A DNA stretch of 20,629 bases from a virus. How positions within the stretch are numbered: position 1 is the first letter of the stretch; each line of letters begins with the position of its first letter. Shown here piece after piece: positions 6,487 to 14,093 of the stretch. The position numbers were made by a program, and so were the translations under genes. The notes under the pieces were generated by a model that saw nothing but the letters and a program-made list of their open reading frames with translations, had not been told where the DNA came from and made no database searches. The DNA lies in IMG/VR virus record IMGVR_UViG_3300049027_000023, positions 1 through 20,629 of that record; one strand, 5' to 3'.

Positions 6487-8062
6487 GTTGTTTGTAAGCG
6501 CTCAACACAAGATGCTTGTGGTGCCCAAGGCTACTGCCGTTGCGAACATGTTTCCGGCAGCGCAGGTTGTTACCCTGAAAGGTAACGAGTTCCACCTTGT
6601 GCCCCACCACCCGGCAGAGGCGTTCCTGCTGCGCACCATGGGCTACACGGTACCGGCGCCTATCCTGACCCACTACGACTGGCCGGGGGACAAGAAGCCC
6701 TTCGACGCACAGCGCCAGACGGCGGGCCTGCTGACCATGAACAAGCGGGCCTATGTGCTCAACTCCATGGGTACCGGCAAGACAAAGGCGGCGCTCTGGG
6801 CATGGGACTATCTGCGCAGCCGTGGGCTGGCGAAGAAAATGCTCGTCATATCCCCCCTGTCCACGCTCAAATTCACGTGGGACCGGGAGGTGTTCAACAC
6901 CCTGCCGCACCGTAAGAGCATCGTGGTGCACCATTCGTCCCGTGCCAAGCGCGTCGAGCGGCTGAATGACCCCGAGGCTGACATACTCATCATCAACCAC
7001 GATGGGGCCAAGCTGCTGCACAACGAGATTGCCGCGCTGATCAAGGCCGGCGTCATCGACACGATATGCATTGACGAGTTGGCGGTGTACCGCAACGGCA
7101 AGAGCATCCGCACCAAGTCCATGAAGGAGCTGGCGAAGGGCTGCGAATGGGTATGGGGTATGACCGGCTCCCCCATGCCGCGCTCCCCGACCGACGTATG
7201 GTCACAGTGCCAGATCATCACCCCGCATACCGTTGATAAGTTCTTCGGGCATTTCAGGGATAGGGTGCTGATCAAGATCAACCAGTTCAAATACGCCCCC
7301 AAGGCCAACGCGGTCGAGACGGCTTACGGCGTCATGCAGCCTGCCGTGCGCTTCACCATGGATGACGTGCAGGAGCTACCTGAATTGGTGGTGCAGACCC
7401 GTGACATCCCCATGGGTGCGGTACAGGCAAAGATTTACAAGGCCCTCGCCGGCGCCTGCCATGCGGCACTGGGTAAGCAGGAGATCACGGCAGCGAATGC
7501 TGGCGCGGTCATGCTCAAGCTCCTACAGGTCGCCACCGGATGGGTGTACGACAAAGAGCGTGCCGTGGTTACCTTGGATGGTAAGGACCGCATCGAAGCA
7601 CTCGTTGAGACCATCGACCAAGCGGAGCAGAAGGTGCTCGTGTTCGTCCCCTTCATCCACGCTCTGGATGGCATCTCGGCGGCGCTGACAGCCGAAGGGA
7701 TCGACCACGCGGTTGTGTCGGGCAACACCGCTATTGGGGCTCGCTCCACGATCTTCAACGACTTCCAGAACACGGCAAAGTACAAGGTCTTGGTGGCGCA
7801 CCCGCAGTGCCTTGCGCACGGCATCACCCTGACCACCGCTAACACCATCGTATGGTACGCCCCTGTCACCTCGCTGGAAATCTACGAGCAGGCCAACGCC
7901 CGCATTCGGCGCGTCGGACAGCGGCACAAGCAGTTGGTGCTGCATCTGCAAAGTACGCCGGTCGAGCGGAAGATTTACAAGCTCTTGCAGAACAACCAGC
8001 AGGTACAGGATGCGTTCCTTGCTATGTTCGCTGACGAGACCATGCAGAACCCGATAACGTAA
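6479..8062 (+). CDS. SF2 DNA helicase, SNF2-like
   Basis: A 527-residue ATP-dependent helicase or translocase. Motifs in order: Walker A NSMGTGKTKAA (K101), motif Ia LVISPLSTLKFTWDRE, Walker B TICIDELA (D199, E200), motif III GMTGSPMP, motif V GITLTTANTIVWY, and motif VI QANARIRRVGQRH (from residue 471), the arrangement of SNF2-type phage helicases. The frame opens earlier (6419), but those codons overlap the previous gene in another frame; ATG 6479 with GAAGAAA upstream fits better. The likely role is remodelling replication or recombination intermediates. It contains a perfect palindrome (6569-6586, VTLKGN) and a one-mismatch copy (7568-7585, VTLDGK). Its stop TAA sits in a third copy. Confidence 0.92.
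   Translation: MTELFVSAQHKMLVVPKATAVANMFPAAQVVTLKGNEFHLVPHHPAEAFLLRTMGYTVPAPILTHYDWPGDKKPFDAQRQTAGLLTMNKRAYVLNSMGTGKTKAALWAWDYLRSRGLAKKMLVISPLSTLKFTWDREVFNTLPHRKSIVVHHSSRAKRVERLNDPEADILIINHDGAKLLHNEIAALIKAGVIDTICIDELAVYRNGKSIRTKSMKELAKGCEWVWGMTGSPMPRSPTDVWSQCQIITPHTVDKFFGHFRDRVLIKINQFKYAPKANAVETAYGVMQPAVRFTMDDVQELPELVVQTRDIPMGAVQAKIYKALAGACHAALGKQEITAANAGAVMLKLLQVATGWVYDKERAVVTLDGKDRIEALVETIDQAEQKVLVFVPFIHALDGISAALTAEGIDHAVVSGNTAIGARSTIFNDFQNTAKYKVLVAHPQCLAHGITLTTANTIVWYAPVTSLEIYEQANARIRRVGQRHKQLVLHLQSTPVERKIYKLLQNNQQVQDAFLAMFADETMQNPIT
6569..6586. repeat. Dispersed palindrome, perfect
   Basis: GTTACC CTGAAA GGTAAC in the SF2 helicase gene, read as VTLKGN. Confidence 0.9.
7568..7585. repeat. 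Dispersed palindrome, one mismatch
   Basis: GTTACC TTGGAT GGTAAG in the SF2 helicase gene, read as VTLDGK; the mismatch changes Asn to Lys. Confidence 0.75.
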
Positions 8063-8076
8063 CCTCACGAGGTAAC
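8059..8076. repeat. Dispersed palindrome, one mismatch, stop codon plus leader
   Basis: GTAACC TCACGA GGTAAC holds the helicase TAA stop and the GAGG for the gene at 8079. Identical to the copy at 5947. Confidence 0.88.
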
Positions 8077-8078
8077 CT

Positions 8079-8285
8079 ATGACACCCAGATTGCACCTTC
8101 ACTTCAAGCATGGCCCCACCCCGGATGGCCAGCAGGCATTCCGCATCTTCATCTTGGACCTCGATACCGGGGAGAAGCTGGCGGACATTTCGACGGTCGG
8201 CGGCAAGGACATTCCGTACCATATCAGGGATGTCATATCCATTGAGGATACGGAATACGCCTGCTTGAACCCGGAGCACATGTAA
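8079..8285 (+). CDS. Unknown small phage protein
   Basis: Encodes 68 residues, with its Shine-Dalgarno GAGG supplied by the palindrome leader at 8059-8076. The product is a small beta-rich protein (QQAFRIFILDLDTGEKLADI) without cysteine cluster or membrane segment. No family recognised. The stop shares a base with the next start (TAATG). Confidence 0.6.
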   Translation: MTPRLHLHFKHGPTPDGQQAFRIFILDLDTGEKLADISTVGGKDIPYHIRDVISIEDTEYACLNPEHM

Positions 8286-8587
8286 TGGACCACTCCCCGA
8301 CTGACCCGCACCCCCTCGACTACAATGCAACGATCAGCCGCATGGAACCCGGAATTGCTCCGGTGGCGTCCGAGATAGCTCTGGCATCCATCGCCATCTC
8401 GCTGACTAAAATATCCAGCGAACTAGTGGTGATTACGCAGCGGATGGATGATTTGCGCTATGCCATTAACTTGGTCAGCAATGGCGGTCCTGCCGTTGCC
8501 GGCGCCATATCACACGCCACCAGTAATTTGATCGGGGCACTCAATGACATCAAGAAAACGATCCGCCCTCCTGAGACTATGGAATAA
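8285..8587 (+). CDS. Unknown small phage protein, helical
   Basis: Encodes 100 residues from ATG 8285, overlapping the previous stop. The middle is a long amphipathic to hydrophobic helix (SEIALASIAISLTKISSELV) followed by Gly/Ala-rich and helical segments. It could be membrane-associated or oligomeric, but no clear transmembrane span is seen. No family recognised. The 3' end overlaps a 59-codon gene in another frame. Confidence 0.6.
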   Translation: MDHSPTDPHPLDYNATISRMEPGIAPVASEIALASIAISLTKISSELVVITQRMDDLRYAINLVSNGGPAVAGAISHATSNLIGALNDIKKTIRPPETME

Positions 8588-8723
8588 AGTCTGCCGGCAG
8601 TATCCCGGCGCGGATGATGCGTGGCGTATGCAACTAGCACTGGATATGTACAATGCAGACAACCGAAACGACGAAGCAGATGTCTCTGACCTTAGAGACG
8701 CCATCGAACACGGGCAAGATTGA
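8544..8723 (+). CDS. Short 59-residue gene overlapping the preceding one
   Basis: An ATG at 8544, preceded by GGGG eight bases upstream, opens a 59-codon frame ending at TGA 8721-8723, right at the AAGGAGA that serves the next gene. The product (MTSRKRSALLRLWNKVCRQY, then PGADDAWRMQLALDMYNADN and an acidic end) reads like a folded helical protein rather than noise. It fills what would otherwise be an uncovered gap after 8587. It overlaps the upstream gene by 44 bases. Function unknown; existence inferred from ribosome site, composition and packing. Confidence 0.55.
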   Translation: MTSRKRSALLRLWNKVCRQYPGADDAWRMQLALDMYNADNRNDEADVSDLRDAIEHGQD

Positions 8724-8736
8724 AGGAGACCCCACA

Positions 8737-9171
8737 ATGTCCGATATCGCAGATACCTCACAGGTAACGCAGCCACAGCCCAAGCCGCAGCCGACCATTG
8801 ACGTGCGTATCCAGCAGTACCTTAAGCTGCGCACCCTGATCGAAGAACAGGACCGGGCGCACAAGGAGAAGATGAAGACGTACCGCGATACGTTGGAACA
8901 GCTTAACAGCCTCCTCCTCAATCACCTCAACACCATCGGCGGCGACAGCGTCAAGACCGAGTTCGGTACGGTCTATAAGACCACCAAGCGGTCGGCCTCG
9001 CTTGAAGACCCTGACCAGTTCATGCGCCATGTCATCGGCAGCGAGGCGTGGGAGTTGCTTGACCGCAAGGCCAATGTCACTGCCGTCGAAGAGTATGTAA
9101 AAGAAAATGGCGTGCTTCCTCCCGGCGTCAAGATGAGCAGTACACAGGTAGTGGGTGTCAGGAAAGCCTGA
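8737..9171 (+). CDS. Coiled-coil phage replication-module protein
   Basis: A 144-residue protein starting at ATG 8737 behind AAGGAGA (8723-8729); an earlier in-frame ATG at 8653 lies inside the 59-codon gene and is less likely. Residues 20-65 are a coiled coil (QYLKLRTLIEEQDRAHKEKM and on). The C-terminal part has the pattern TEFGTVYKTTKRSAS, AWELLDRKANVTAVEEYVKE, NGVLPPGVK, common in phage proteins encoded beside SSB-like genes and reminiscent of siphovirus Gp157-type proteins. The exact role is unknown; context suggests replication or protection of DNA. A degenerate palindrome (8752-8768) is in its first codons. Confidence 0.7.
   Translation: MSDIADTSQVTQPQPKPQPTIDVRIQQYLKLRTLIEEQDRAHKEKMKTYRDTLEQLNSLLLNHLNTIGGDSVKTEFGTVYKTTKRSASLEDPDQFMRHVIGSEAWELLDRKANVTAVEEYVKENGVLPPGVKMSSTQVVGVRKA
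8752..8768. repeat. Dispersed palindrome, degenerate, 5-base spacer
   Basis: GATACC TCACA GGTAAC at the start of the coiled-coil gene, read as DTSQVT. One arm mismatch and a short spacer. Confidence 0.5.
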
Positions 9172-9187
9172 TACTACATGTAACCTC

Positions 9188-9216
9188 TTGACAACCGCGT
9201 AGCAATATCGTAGTCT
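9188..9216 (+). promoter_or_regulatory. Probable sigma70-type promoter
   Basis: TTGACA (9188-9193), 17-base spacer, TAGTCT (9211-9216), located in the gap before the SSB-like gene. The -35 region and the next three bases (TTGACAACC) are identical to the stronger promoter at 3731. The -10 is poor. A palindrome half-site (GTAACC, 9180-9185) abuts the -35 box. Confidence 0.5.
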
Positions 9217-9243
9217 AACCAGCTATCCCATCAGGAGAATTTT

Positions 9244-10548
9244 ATGAACCAGCTTATCCCTCACAACTTCGGTGCGGTGTCAACGAAGTTCGCTGGCACT
9301 CAGGTCAATGACGATCTGTCCTCCGGCATTCAAAGCTCCTTCGGTCTCATCGGCTACAAGGGCAAAGTTTGGTCTATCCGCTACCGTGGAGAAGAGCAGC
9401 AGTTGATGCGTGACGACGGCGACGGCCCGCGCGGCAGCATCGAAGTCGTCATTCTCAATTCCTCCAAAGCCATCTCGAAAATCTGGTACGAGAACGGCTA
9501 CGTTGAAGGCTCCAACGCGGCGCCGGATTGCTTCTCCAACAATGGCGTTTCGCCGGAACCGACCTCGGCCAAGAAGCAGTGCGATAGCTGTGCCCTCTGC
9601 CCGCATAACCAGTGGGGCAGCCGCATTACCCCGGCAGGTAAGCAGGGCAAGGCATGCTCCGACAGCAAGCGCCTCGCCGTGGTGCCGCAGGCCGACCTCA
9701 ACAACGACGTATACGGCGGACCCATGTTGCTCCGGGTACCGGCAGCCTCGTTGCAGGACTTGGCCATGTACGGCAGCAAGATGAACCAGATGGGCTATCC
9801 CTACTTTGCCGTCGCCACCCGTATCGCGTTCGACCCGGCAGAGAGCTTCCCGAAGTTCGTCTTCAACGCCATCCGCCCGCTGAACGATGAAGAGGCTGAC
9901 CTTGTCATCGCTATGCGCGACGGCCATCAGGTCAACCGCATCCTCTCGGAAAACGAGTTCGCCACCGTCCCCGCAGCCGGCCAGTCGGGCCAAGTTGGCC
10001 AGCAGGAAAGCGTGTTCGAGCAGCCTGTCCAACAGCAGGCATCGGTAGGCGATCAGGCCAGAGCCCTAGCCGCCCAGCAGGCAGCCGCAGCGCAACAGGC
10101 AGCAGCACAGGCACAAGCCCGTGCCCAAGCAGAAGCACAGGCCAAGGCACAGGCAGAAGCCAAGGCAGCAGCACAGGCCCAGCAGGCACAAGCCCAGCAG
10201 GAGACCCCGCCGGCAGCGAGCGGGTTTGGCGCCACTCAGCCGGTTACCTCGCAGGGTAACGCCCAGCAGGAAGAAGACCCCATCCAGCGCAAGATGCGTG
10301 AGATGGAAGCCGAGCTTGAGCGCATGAAGGCCGCTGCCCAGCAGCCGGTTGAGCAAGCCCAGAAGGAAGACGTGGGAAACGCTGTTGCTTCGACGGCGGC
10401 AGCCCAGCAGCCTACCGAACAGGCCCATGCCCAAGGACAGGCTTCGACTGCGACGGCATCGCCTTCTGACGGCGGCATGAACATGGCATCGGCGTTCGAG
10501 AACGATCTCGATAGCATGCTCGCTGAACTCCTCCCGCCCTCCAATTAA
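9244..10548 (+). CDS. Probable ssDNA-binding protein with zinc motif and Gln/Ala-rich tail
   Basis: A 434-residue protein with AGGAGA (9233-9238) before ATG 9244. Residues 1-240 form a conserved phage domain with cysteines C96, C113, C116, C119 and C138 in DCFSNNG, KQCDSCALCPHNQWGSR and GKACSDSKRLAVVP, a likely zinc-binding module. I know this pattern from phage proteins in replication modules that are thought to bind ssDNA. About residues 250-330 are a Gln/Ala-rich low-complexity helix. A charged coiled segment (KMREMEAELERMKAAA) and an acidic end (FENDLDSMLAELL) follow, the latter comparable to SSB tails that recruit partners. Own promoter upstream, hairpin terminator downstream. The specific role is inferred. 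Confidence 0.65.
   Translation: MNQLIPHNFGAVSTKFAGTQVNDDLSSGIQSSFGLIGYKGKVWSIRYRGEEQQLMRDDGDGPRGSIEVVILNSSKAISKIWYENGYVEGSNAAPDCFSNNGVSPEPTSAKKQCDSCALCPHNQWGSRITPAGKQGKACSDSKRLAVVPQADLNNDVYGGPMLLRVPAASLQDLAMYGSKMNQMGYPYFAVATRIAFDPAESFPKFVFNAIRPLNDEEADLVIAMRDGHQVNRILSENEFATVPAAGQSGQVGQQESVFEQPVQQQASVGDQARALAAQQAAAAQQAAAQAQARAQAEAQAKAQAEAKAAAQAQQAQAQQETPPAASGFGATQPVTSQGNAQQEEDPIQRKMREMEAELERMKAAAQQPVEQAQKEDVGNAVASTAAAQQPTEQAHAQGQASTATASPSDGGMNMASAFENDLDSMLAELLPPSN
9625..9642. repeat. Dispersed palindrome, degenerate (two mismatches)
   Basis: ATTACC CCGGCA GGTAAG in the zinc-motif region of the SSB-like gene, read as ITPAGK in the VTxxGN register. Confidence 0.4.
10051..10200 (+). repeat. Low-complexity Gln/Ala coding repeat
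   Basis: Imperfect iterations of short units such as GCACAGGCA and CAAGCCCAG encode a run of Gln and Ala with scattered Arg, Glu and Lys. The protein would be a long charged helix similar in style to TolA linkers. Length is likely to vary between relatives through slippage. Confidence 0.75.
10243..10260. repeat. Dispersed palindrome, perfect
   Basis: GTTACC TCGCAG GGTAAC in the low-complexity tail of the SSB-like gene, read as VTSQGN. Confidence 0.9.
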
Positions 10549-10573
10549 CCCCGGCGCGGTAGTGCGATGACAC

Positions 10574-10608
10574 TGGCGGGCTGGCGAAAATCCTAGCCCG
10601 CCAACTTT
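10574..10608 (+). terminator. Intrinsic terminator after the SSB-like gene
   Basis: TGGCGGGCT (10574-10582) pairs perfectly with AGCCCGCCA (10595-10603), and a T-rich stretch follows (CTTTAATTT, 10605-10613). It lies 25 bases after the stop codon. It may reduce read-through into the primase gene rather than block it, since no promoter is obvious between them. Confidence 0.65.
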
Positions 10609-10631
10609 AATTTCGGGGAGCCTCGCACCAA

Positions 10632-10730
10632 ATGATTGCCCAAAACCCCACCAAGCTATTCCTAGCCCGCGTGCTGGCTTGGCCACAGGATGGCGATACG
10701 GTCGCTTACGTCAACATCCACAACCTTTGA
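10632..10730 (+). CDS. N-terminal segment of the primase, joined by a suspected +1 frameshift
   Basis: ATG 10632 is preceded by GGGGAG (10615-10620) and opens a 32-codon frame ending CTT TGA (10725-10730). The peptide (MIAQNPTKLFLARVLAWPQD, then GDTVAYVNIHNL) is protein-like and has G or C at most third positions. The primase frame over the same bases (10690-10728) reads MAIRSLTSTSTTF, a typical out-of-frame Ser/Thr run. Skipping one base at CTT-T-GA would join HNL to EPPDMSKVKID. CTT-TGA is the slip codon and stop used in the prfB programmed frameshift. It could equally be a one-base sequencing error, or a true short leader peptide. Confidence 0.6.
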   Translation: MIAQNPTKLFLARVLAWPQDGDTVAYVNIHNL

Positions 10731-13700
10731 ACCACCGGACATGTCCAAGGTCAAGATTGACCCTAAGACAGGCAAGCCCAAACTCCCATGGGCAGGAGTT
10801 GCCTGCCGTGACTTGGGCCAAGCGGTCAAGGTCATCGACAAGTTCAACAACACCCCGACCACCAAGGACGTGTATTTCTGCACGTCCACGCAAGCGTATG
10901 CCGAGAAAAAGACCTCGCAGAAGGGTTTCACTTGGTACAAGGCCGTGCGGGCTTCCGAGAATGCCGTCAAGATGAAGGCCCTGTTTATTGACAGCGACCT
11001 CGTGGACGGCAAGTCCGAAGAAAACAAGGATAAGGGTTACGAGAGCAAGGAAGCGTTCGGCAGTGCACTGGTCGAGTTCCTGAAAGCAACCGGCCTGCCG
11101 CGTCCGACGATCATCGTATCATCGGGTGGTGGCTTCCATATGTACTGGACGCTGATGCGCGCACTCAGCACCCAAGACTGGATGCCTCTTGCCTATGCGC
11201 TCGCGGAAGCGACCAAGCGCCATGGCTTCAAGTGCGACCCCCAGTGCACCATTGACGCTGCCCGTGTCCTCCGTGTCCCCGGCACCAAGAATTATAAATA
11301 CGATCCGCCTCGCGACGTTACCTTTGCGGGTAACCCGTTGGAGTACGACTACAGCAACGAAAAGATTGCGACCGCCTTGGAGCCTTATAAGGTCCAAGTC
11401 CCCTATAGTACCCTCAACGCTGCAATGACCATCCTGCCGCCAAGGACGCCCATACAGGGGCTTTCTGACCTTTCGGCGGGTATAGACACATCCAGCACCG
11501 CGCCCGTAAAATTAGACAGTCTTGTCTTCACCTGTGGCTTCATCGCGGAAGCACTGGCAACGGGCGGCTCGAACTTCCAGAACCCACTGTGGAACCTGAC
11601 CACGCTTATCTCAACCTTCACGGAAGGTGGTAGGGCCGACGCGCATCGTATGGCGTCGGGTCACAGTGACTATGGGCCGGGGGAGACCGACGAACTCTAT
11701 GATCGGAAGATGGAAGAGAAGTTGGTAAAGAACCTGGGATGGCCGAAGTGTGCGACCATTGCGCAGAGTGGCTGCTCTGCCTGTGCCGCATGCCCTAAAT
11801 TCATCGAGAACAAGTCCCCCTTGAACTTCGGTGATAAGGTGACGGCGAACCTTGGCAGCAATATGGCCATGGCGGCGAACGGTGGCTTCTCGCAGGCTGC
11901 CAATCCGTTACCCCAACAGGTAACCCAACCGCAGCAGCAACAGATGGCGACGGTATCCCCGCTCATCATCCCCGGCACGGGTCAGCAAGACCCCGACTTG
12001 CCGGATGGCTATCTTCGCACCAACATGGGCCAAGTGCTCTACCCCCAACACCTTGAAGACGGCACCACCACGTGGCTGCCGGTGTCCCGCTACCCGATGG
12101 TTGACCCTTGGATGCAACGCGATCCTTGGTCACTCAACTTCACCACCGAGACCGAGTTTGGCAAGCTCTCCCAGATCAGCGTACCCCTGAAAGACGTGGG
12201 CACAGCCGAGATGAAAAAGAGCCTGCAAGAGCAAGGTTTCATGGTGACTGGCGGACCACGAGGCTTCAACAACCTGACGGAATTTGTTATGGCATGGATC
12301 ACGAAACTACAGACGACGCGGGATAGTATCGTCACCTCTGTCCCATTCGGCTGGCTGGTCAAGGGCGGTAAGACGCAAGGCTTCGTTTACGGCGGCAAGC
12401 TCCACACCCCTGCCGGCGAGGAAGTAGCCTCGAACACCGACCCGGAATTGGCACGGCAGTTCTCCCCCGAGGGCGACCGGCAACCGTGGATCACGGCGGC
12501 GGAAATGATCACCAAGCAGAACCGGCCCGCGCTCGATGCCATCCTTGCATCCGCCTTCGCCGGCCCGTTGGTCCGCTTCACTGGCCACTCCGGTCTACTC
12601 CTTTCGGCTTACTCCATAGAGAGTGGTATTGGTAAGTCCACTGCCCTCAAGATAGCCCAAGCGGTATGGGGTGACCCGGTGAAGGCCGTCCAGTCCCTCT
12701 CGGACACACAGAACTCAGTGCTCAACAAGCTGGGCGAGCTGCGCTCCCTGCCGGTGTACTGGGACGAATTGAAGTCGGATGACGACGCCAAGCGCTTCGT
12801 GGATACAGTGTTCCGTCTCACACTGGGTAAGGAGAAGTCTCGCATGACTTCAAAGGTGCAGCAGCGCACCCCCGGCACGTGGCAGACGGTCATGGTGGCG
12901 GCGTCGAACGAGAGCCTTATGGACGCGGTTACCGCCCGCACCCGAGCCACCACTGCCGGCCTCTACCGCGTGTTCGAGTACACGGTGGAGAAGCCACAAC
13001 CCGGCACCCCGGGCCAGATCGACCCTACGGTGGCGCAGCGTATTCTGGCGAAGCTCCACGACAACTACGGGAACGTCGGGCTCGAATACGCCAGTTACCT
13101 TGGACGTAACCATCAGCAGGTTGAAGCGGACATCGCAGCCATGCTCACGACGGTCGGCCAAGAAACGGGAATGCAGCCGGATGAGCGCTTCTGGATTGCT
13201 CTTATCGGCACCCTCCTCCTCGGCGCCCGGTACTCCAATATGCTGGGCTTCACCAACATCAACGAGGTGGCGCTGAAACTCTTCCTCTACAAGACGCTCA
13301 AAGAAATGCGTGGCCAGCGTGCAGCACAGCCGGTGGACCTCCGCAACATCGCCAACGTCGTCAACACGCTGGCTCGCTTCCTAAACGAGAACCGCGCCCG
13401 CCATACCCTCGTCACCAACATCATCCACAAGGGCCGTGGCAAGCCCCCTGCCGGATCGGTGGAGATCAAGCACGACGCCAGCCGCCTCGACGCACTCCAC
13501 GTCCATTACGGTCTGGATGACAAGATCATCCGCATCGGGCAGTCTTATCTATATGACTGGCTTGCCGCCAACCACTACCCCCGCCACGTCTTCATCAGGG
13601 CGCTGCATGAGGAGATGAAAGCCACCCATATCAACGGCAGGCTTGGGGCGGGTACCGCATTCGCCAACGCGGCGGAATACCTGATCGAGATCGACATGAA

Positions 13701-13737
13701 GGGGACGCCCCTCGTGAACTTCATTGATGAAAGCTAG
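10690..13737 (+). CDS. AEP-type primase fused to a DUF927-like superfamily 3 helicase
   Basis: A large replication initiator of 1015 residues from ATG 10690 (998 from ATG 10741; about 1034 if the upstream 32 codons are joined). The primase part carries KALFIDSDL (D101, D103), SGGGFHMYW (H150) and CTIDAARVLRVPGTKNYK (D189), the three AEP motifs. A cysteine cluster follows (C354, C362, C365, C368). The C-terminal part has Walker A ESGIGKST (K649), Walker B LPVYWDEL (D692, E693) and sensor-like VMVAASNES, as in DUF927-type phage helicases. It should unwind and prime phage DNA. Neither 10690 nor 10741 has a convincing ribosome site, supporting initiation at 10632. Two perfect palindromes (11317, 11907) and one degenerate copy (13094) lie inside. 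Confidence 0.88.
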   Translation: MAIRSLTSTSTTFEPPDMSKVKIDPKTGKPKLPWAGVACRDLGQAVKVIDKFNNTPTTKDVYFCTSTQAYAEKKTSQKGFTWYKAVRASENAVKMKALFIDSDLVDGKSEENKDKGYESKEAFGSALVEFLKATGLPRPTIIVSSGGGFHMYWTLMRALSTQDWMPLAYALAEATKRHGFKCDPQCTIDAARVLRVPGTKNYKYDPPRDVTFAGNPLEYDYSNEKIATALEPYKVQVPYSTLNAAMTILPPRTPIQGLSDLSAGIDTSSTAPVKLDSLVFTCGFIAEALATGGSNFQNPLWNLTTLISTFTEGGRADAHRMASGHSDYGPGETDELYDRKMEEKLVKNLGWPKCATIAQSGCSACAACPKFIENKSPLNFGDKVTANLGSNMAMAANGGFSQAANPLPQQVTQPQQQQMATVSPLIIPGTGQQDPDLPDGYLRTNMGQVLYPQHLEDGTTTWLPVSRYPMVDPWMQRDPWSLNFTTETEFGKLSQISVPLKDVGTAEMKKSLQEQGFMVTGGPRGFNNLTEFVMAWITKLQTTRDSIVTSVPFGWLVKGGKTQGFVYGGKLHTPAGEEVASNTDPELARQFSPEGDRQPWITAAEMITKQNRPALDAILASAFAGPLVRFTGHSGLLLSAYSIESGIGKSTALKIAQAVWGDPVKAVQSLSDTQNSVLNKLGELRSLPVYWDELKSDDDAKRFVDTVFRLTLGKEKSRMTSKVQQRTPGTWQTVMVAASNESLMDAVTARTRATTAGLYRVFEYTVEKPQPGTPGQIDPTVAQRILAKLHDNYGNVGLEYASYLGRNHQQVEADIAAMLTTVGQETGMQPDERFWIALIGTLLLGARYSNMLGFTNINEVALKLFLYKTLKEMRGQRAAQPVDLRNIANVVNTLARFLNENRARHTLVTNIIHKGRGKPPAGSVEIKHDASRLDALHVHYGLDDKIIRIGQSYLYDWLAANHYPRHVFIRALHEEMKATHINGRLGAGTAFANAAEYLIEIDMKGTPLVNFIDES
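11317..11334. repeat. Dispersed palindrome, perfect
   Basis: GTTACC TTTGCG GGTAAC in the primase domain, read as VTFAGN. Confidence 0.9.
11907..11924. repeat. Dispersed palindrome, perfect
   Basis: GTTACC CCAACA GGTAAC in the linker between primase and helicase, read as PLPQQVT, another frame. Confidence 0.9.
13094..13110. repeat. Dispersed palindrome, degenerate, 5-base spacer
   Basis: GTTACC TTGGA CGTAAC in the helicase part of the primase gene, read as SYLGRN (third frame). Confidence 0.5.
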
Positions 13738-13748
13738 GAGGCATACCC

Positions 13749-14021
13749 ATGAGACTGAAAAGTGTAAATGAAGAAGGGCAGTTGTCCCTAACCGACAAGC
13801 TGGGGGAGTTGACCGCTTTTGTCGATAACCTCTGTGGCGCCGAACATGAGCTTGTCCTCTTGGTCCATCAGAAGCATGGGCCGGGAGAATGTCAGGGGGT
13901 GGCCGTGATGTCACAGGCCGAACAGTTGACCCAGATCGCCGGCATCATCGAGAAGGGGCTGATCGTCACCATCATGACGATACGAGATCAGAGCCCACCA
14001 CCCGGTGAAACCATCCAATGA
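13749..14021 (+). CDS. Unknown small phage protein, last + strand gene
   Basis: Encodes 90 residues with an excellent AGGAGG (13736-13741) seven bases before ATG 13749. The sequence is helical at the start (SLTDKLGELTAFVDNL), then has two beta-like stretches (HELVLLVHQ, GLIVTIMTI). No family recognised. It sits immediately before the bidirectional terminator and ends the rightward operon. Confidence 0.65.
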   Translation: MRLKSVNEEGQLSLTDKLGELTAFVDNLCGAEHELVLLVHQKHGPGECQGVAVMSQAEQLTQIAGIIEKGLIVTIMTIRDQSPPPGETIQ

Positions 14022-14028
14022 ACAAAAG

Positions 14029-14055
14029 AAACCCCGGCTAACAACCGGGGTTTTT
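14029..14055. terminator. Bidirectional intrinsic terminator between convergent operons
   Basis: AAACCCCGG (14029-14037) pairs with CCGGGGTTT (14045-14053) around a 7-base loop. Five Ts end the + strand side (14051-14055), and the other side (AACAAAAGAAA) gives a T-rich run on the - strand. It lies eight bases after the last + gene and separates it from the leftward genes, so it should stop transcription from both directions. Confidence 0.93.
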
Positions 14056-14062
14056 CAGTTGG

Positions 14063-14080
14063 GTTACCTCGAAAGGTAAC
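14063..14080. repeat. Dispersed palindrome, perfect, intergenic
   Basis: GTTACC TCGAAA GGTAAC between the bidirectional terminator and the 3' end of the leftward operon, where it can serve neither as leader nor as coding sequence. Confidence 0.92.
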
Positions 14081-14093
14081 CGGGGAGGAACGT

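Noticed and set aside
6377-7021. 214-codon open frame on the - strand
   Set aside because: Antisense to the helicase gene, including Walker A.
9280-10032. 250-codon open frame on the - strand
   Set aside because: Antisense to the SSB-like gene, whose conserved cysteine motifs fix the + strand as coding.
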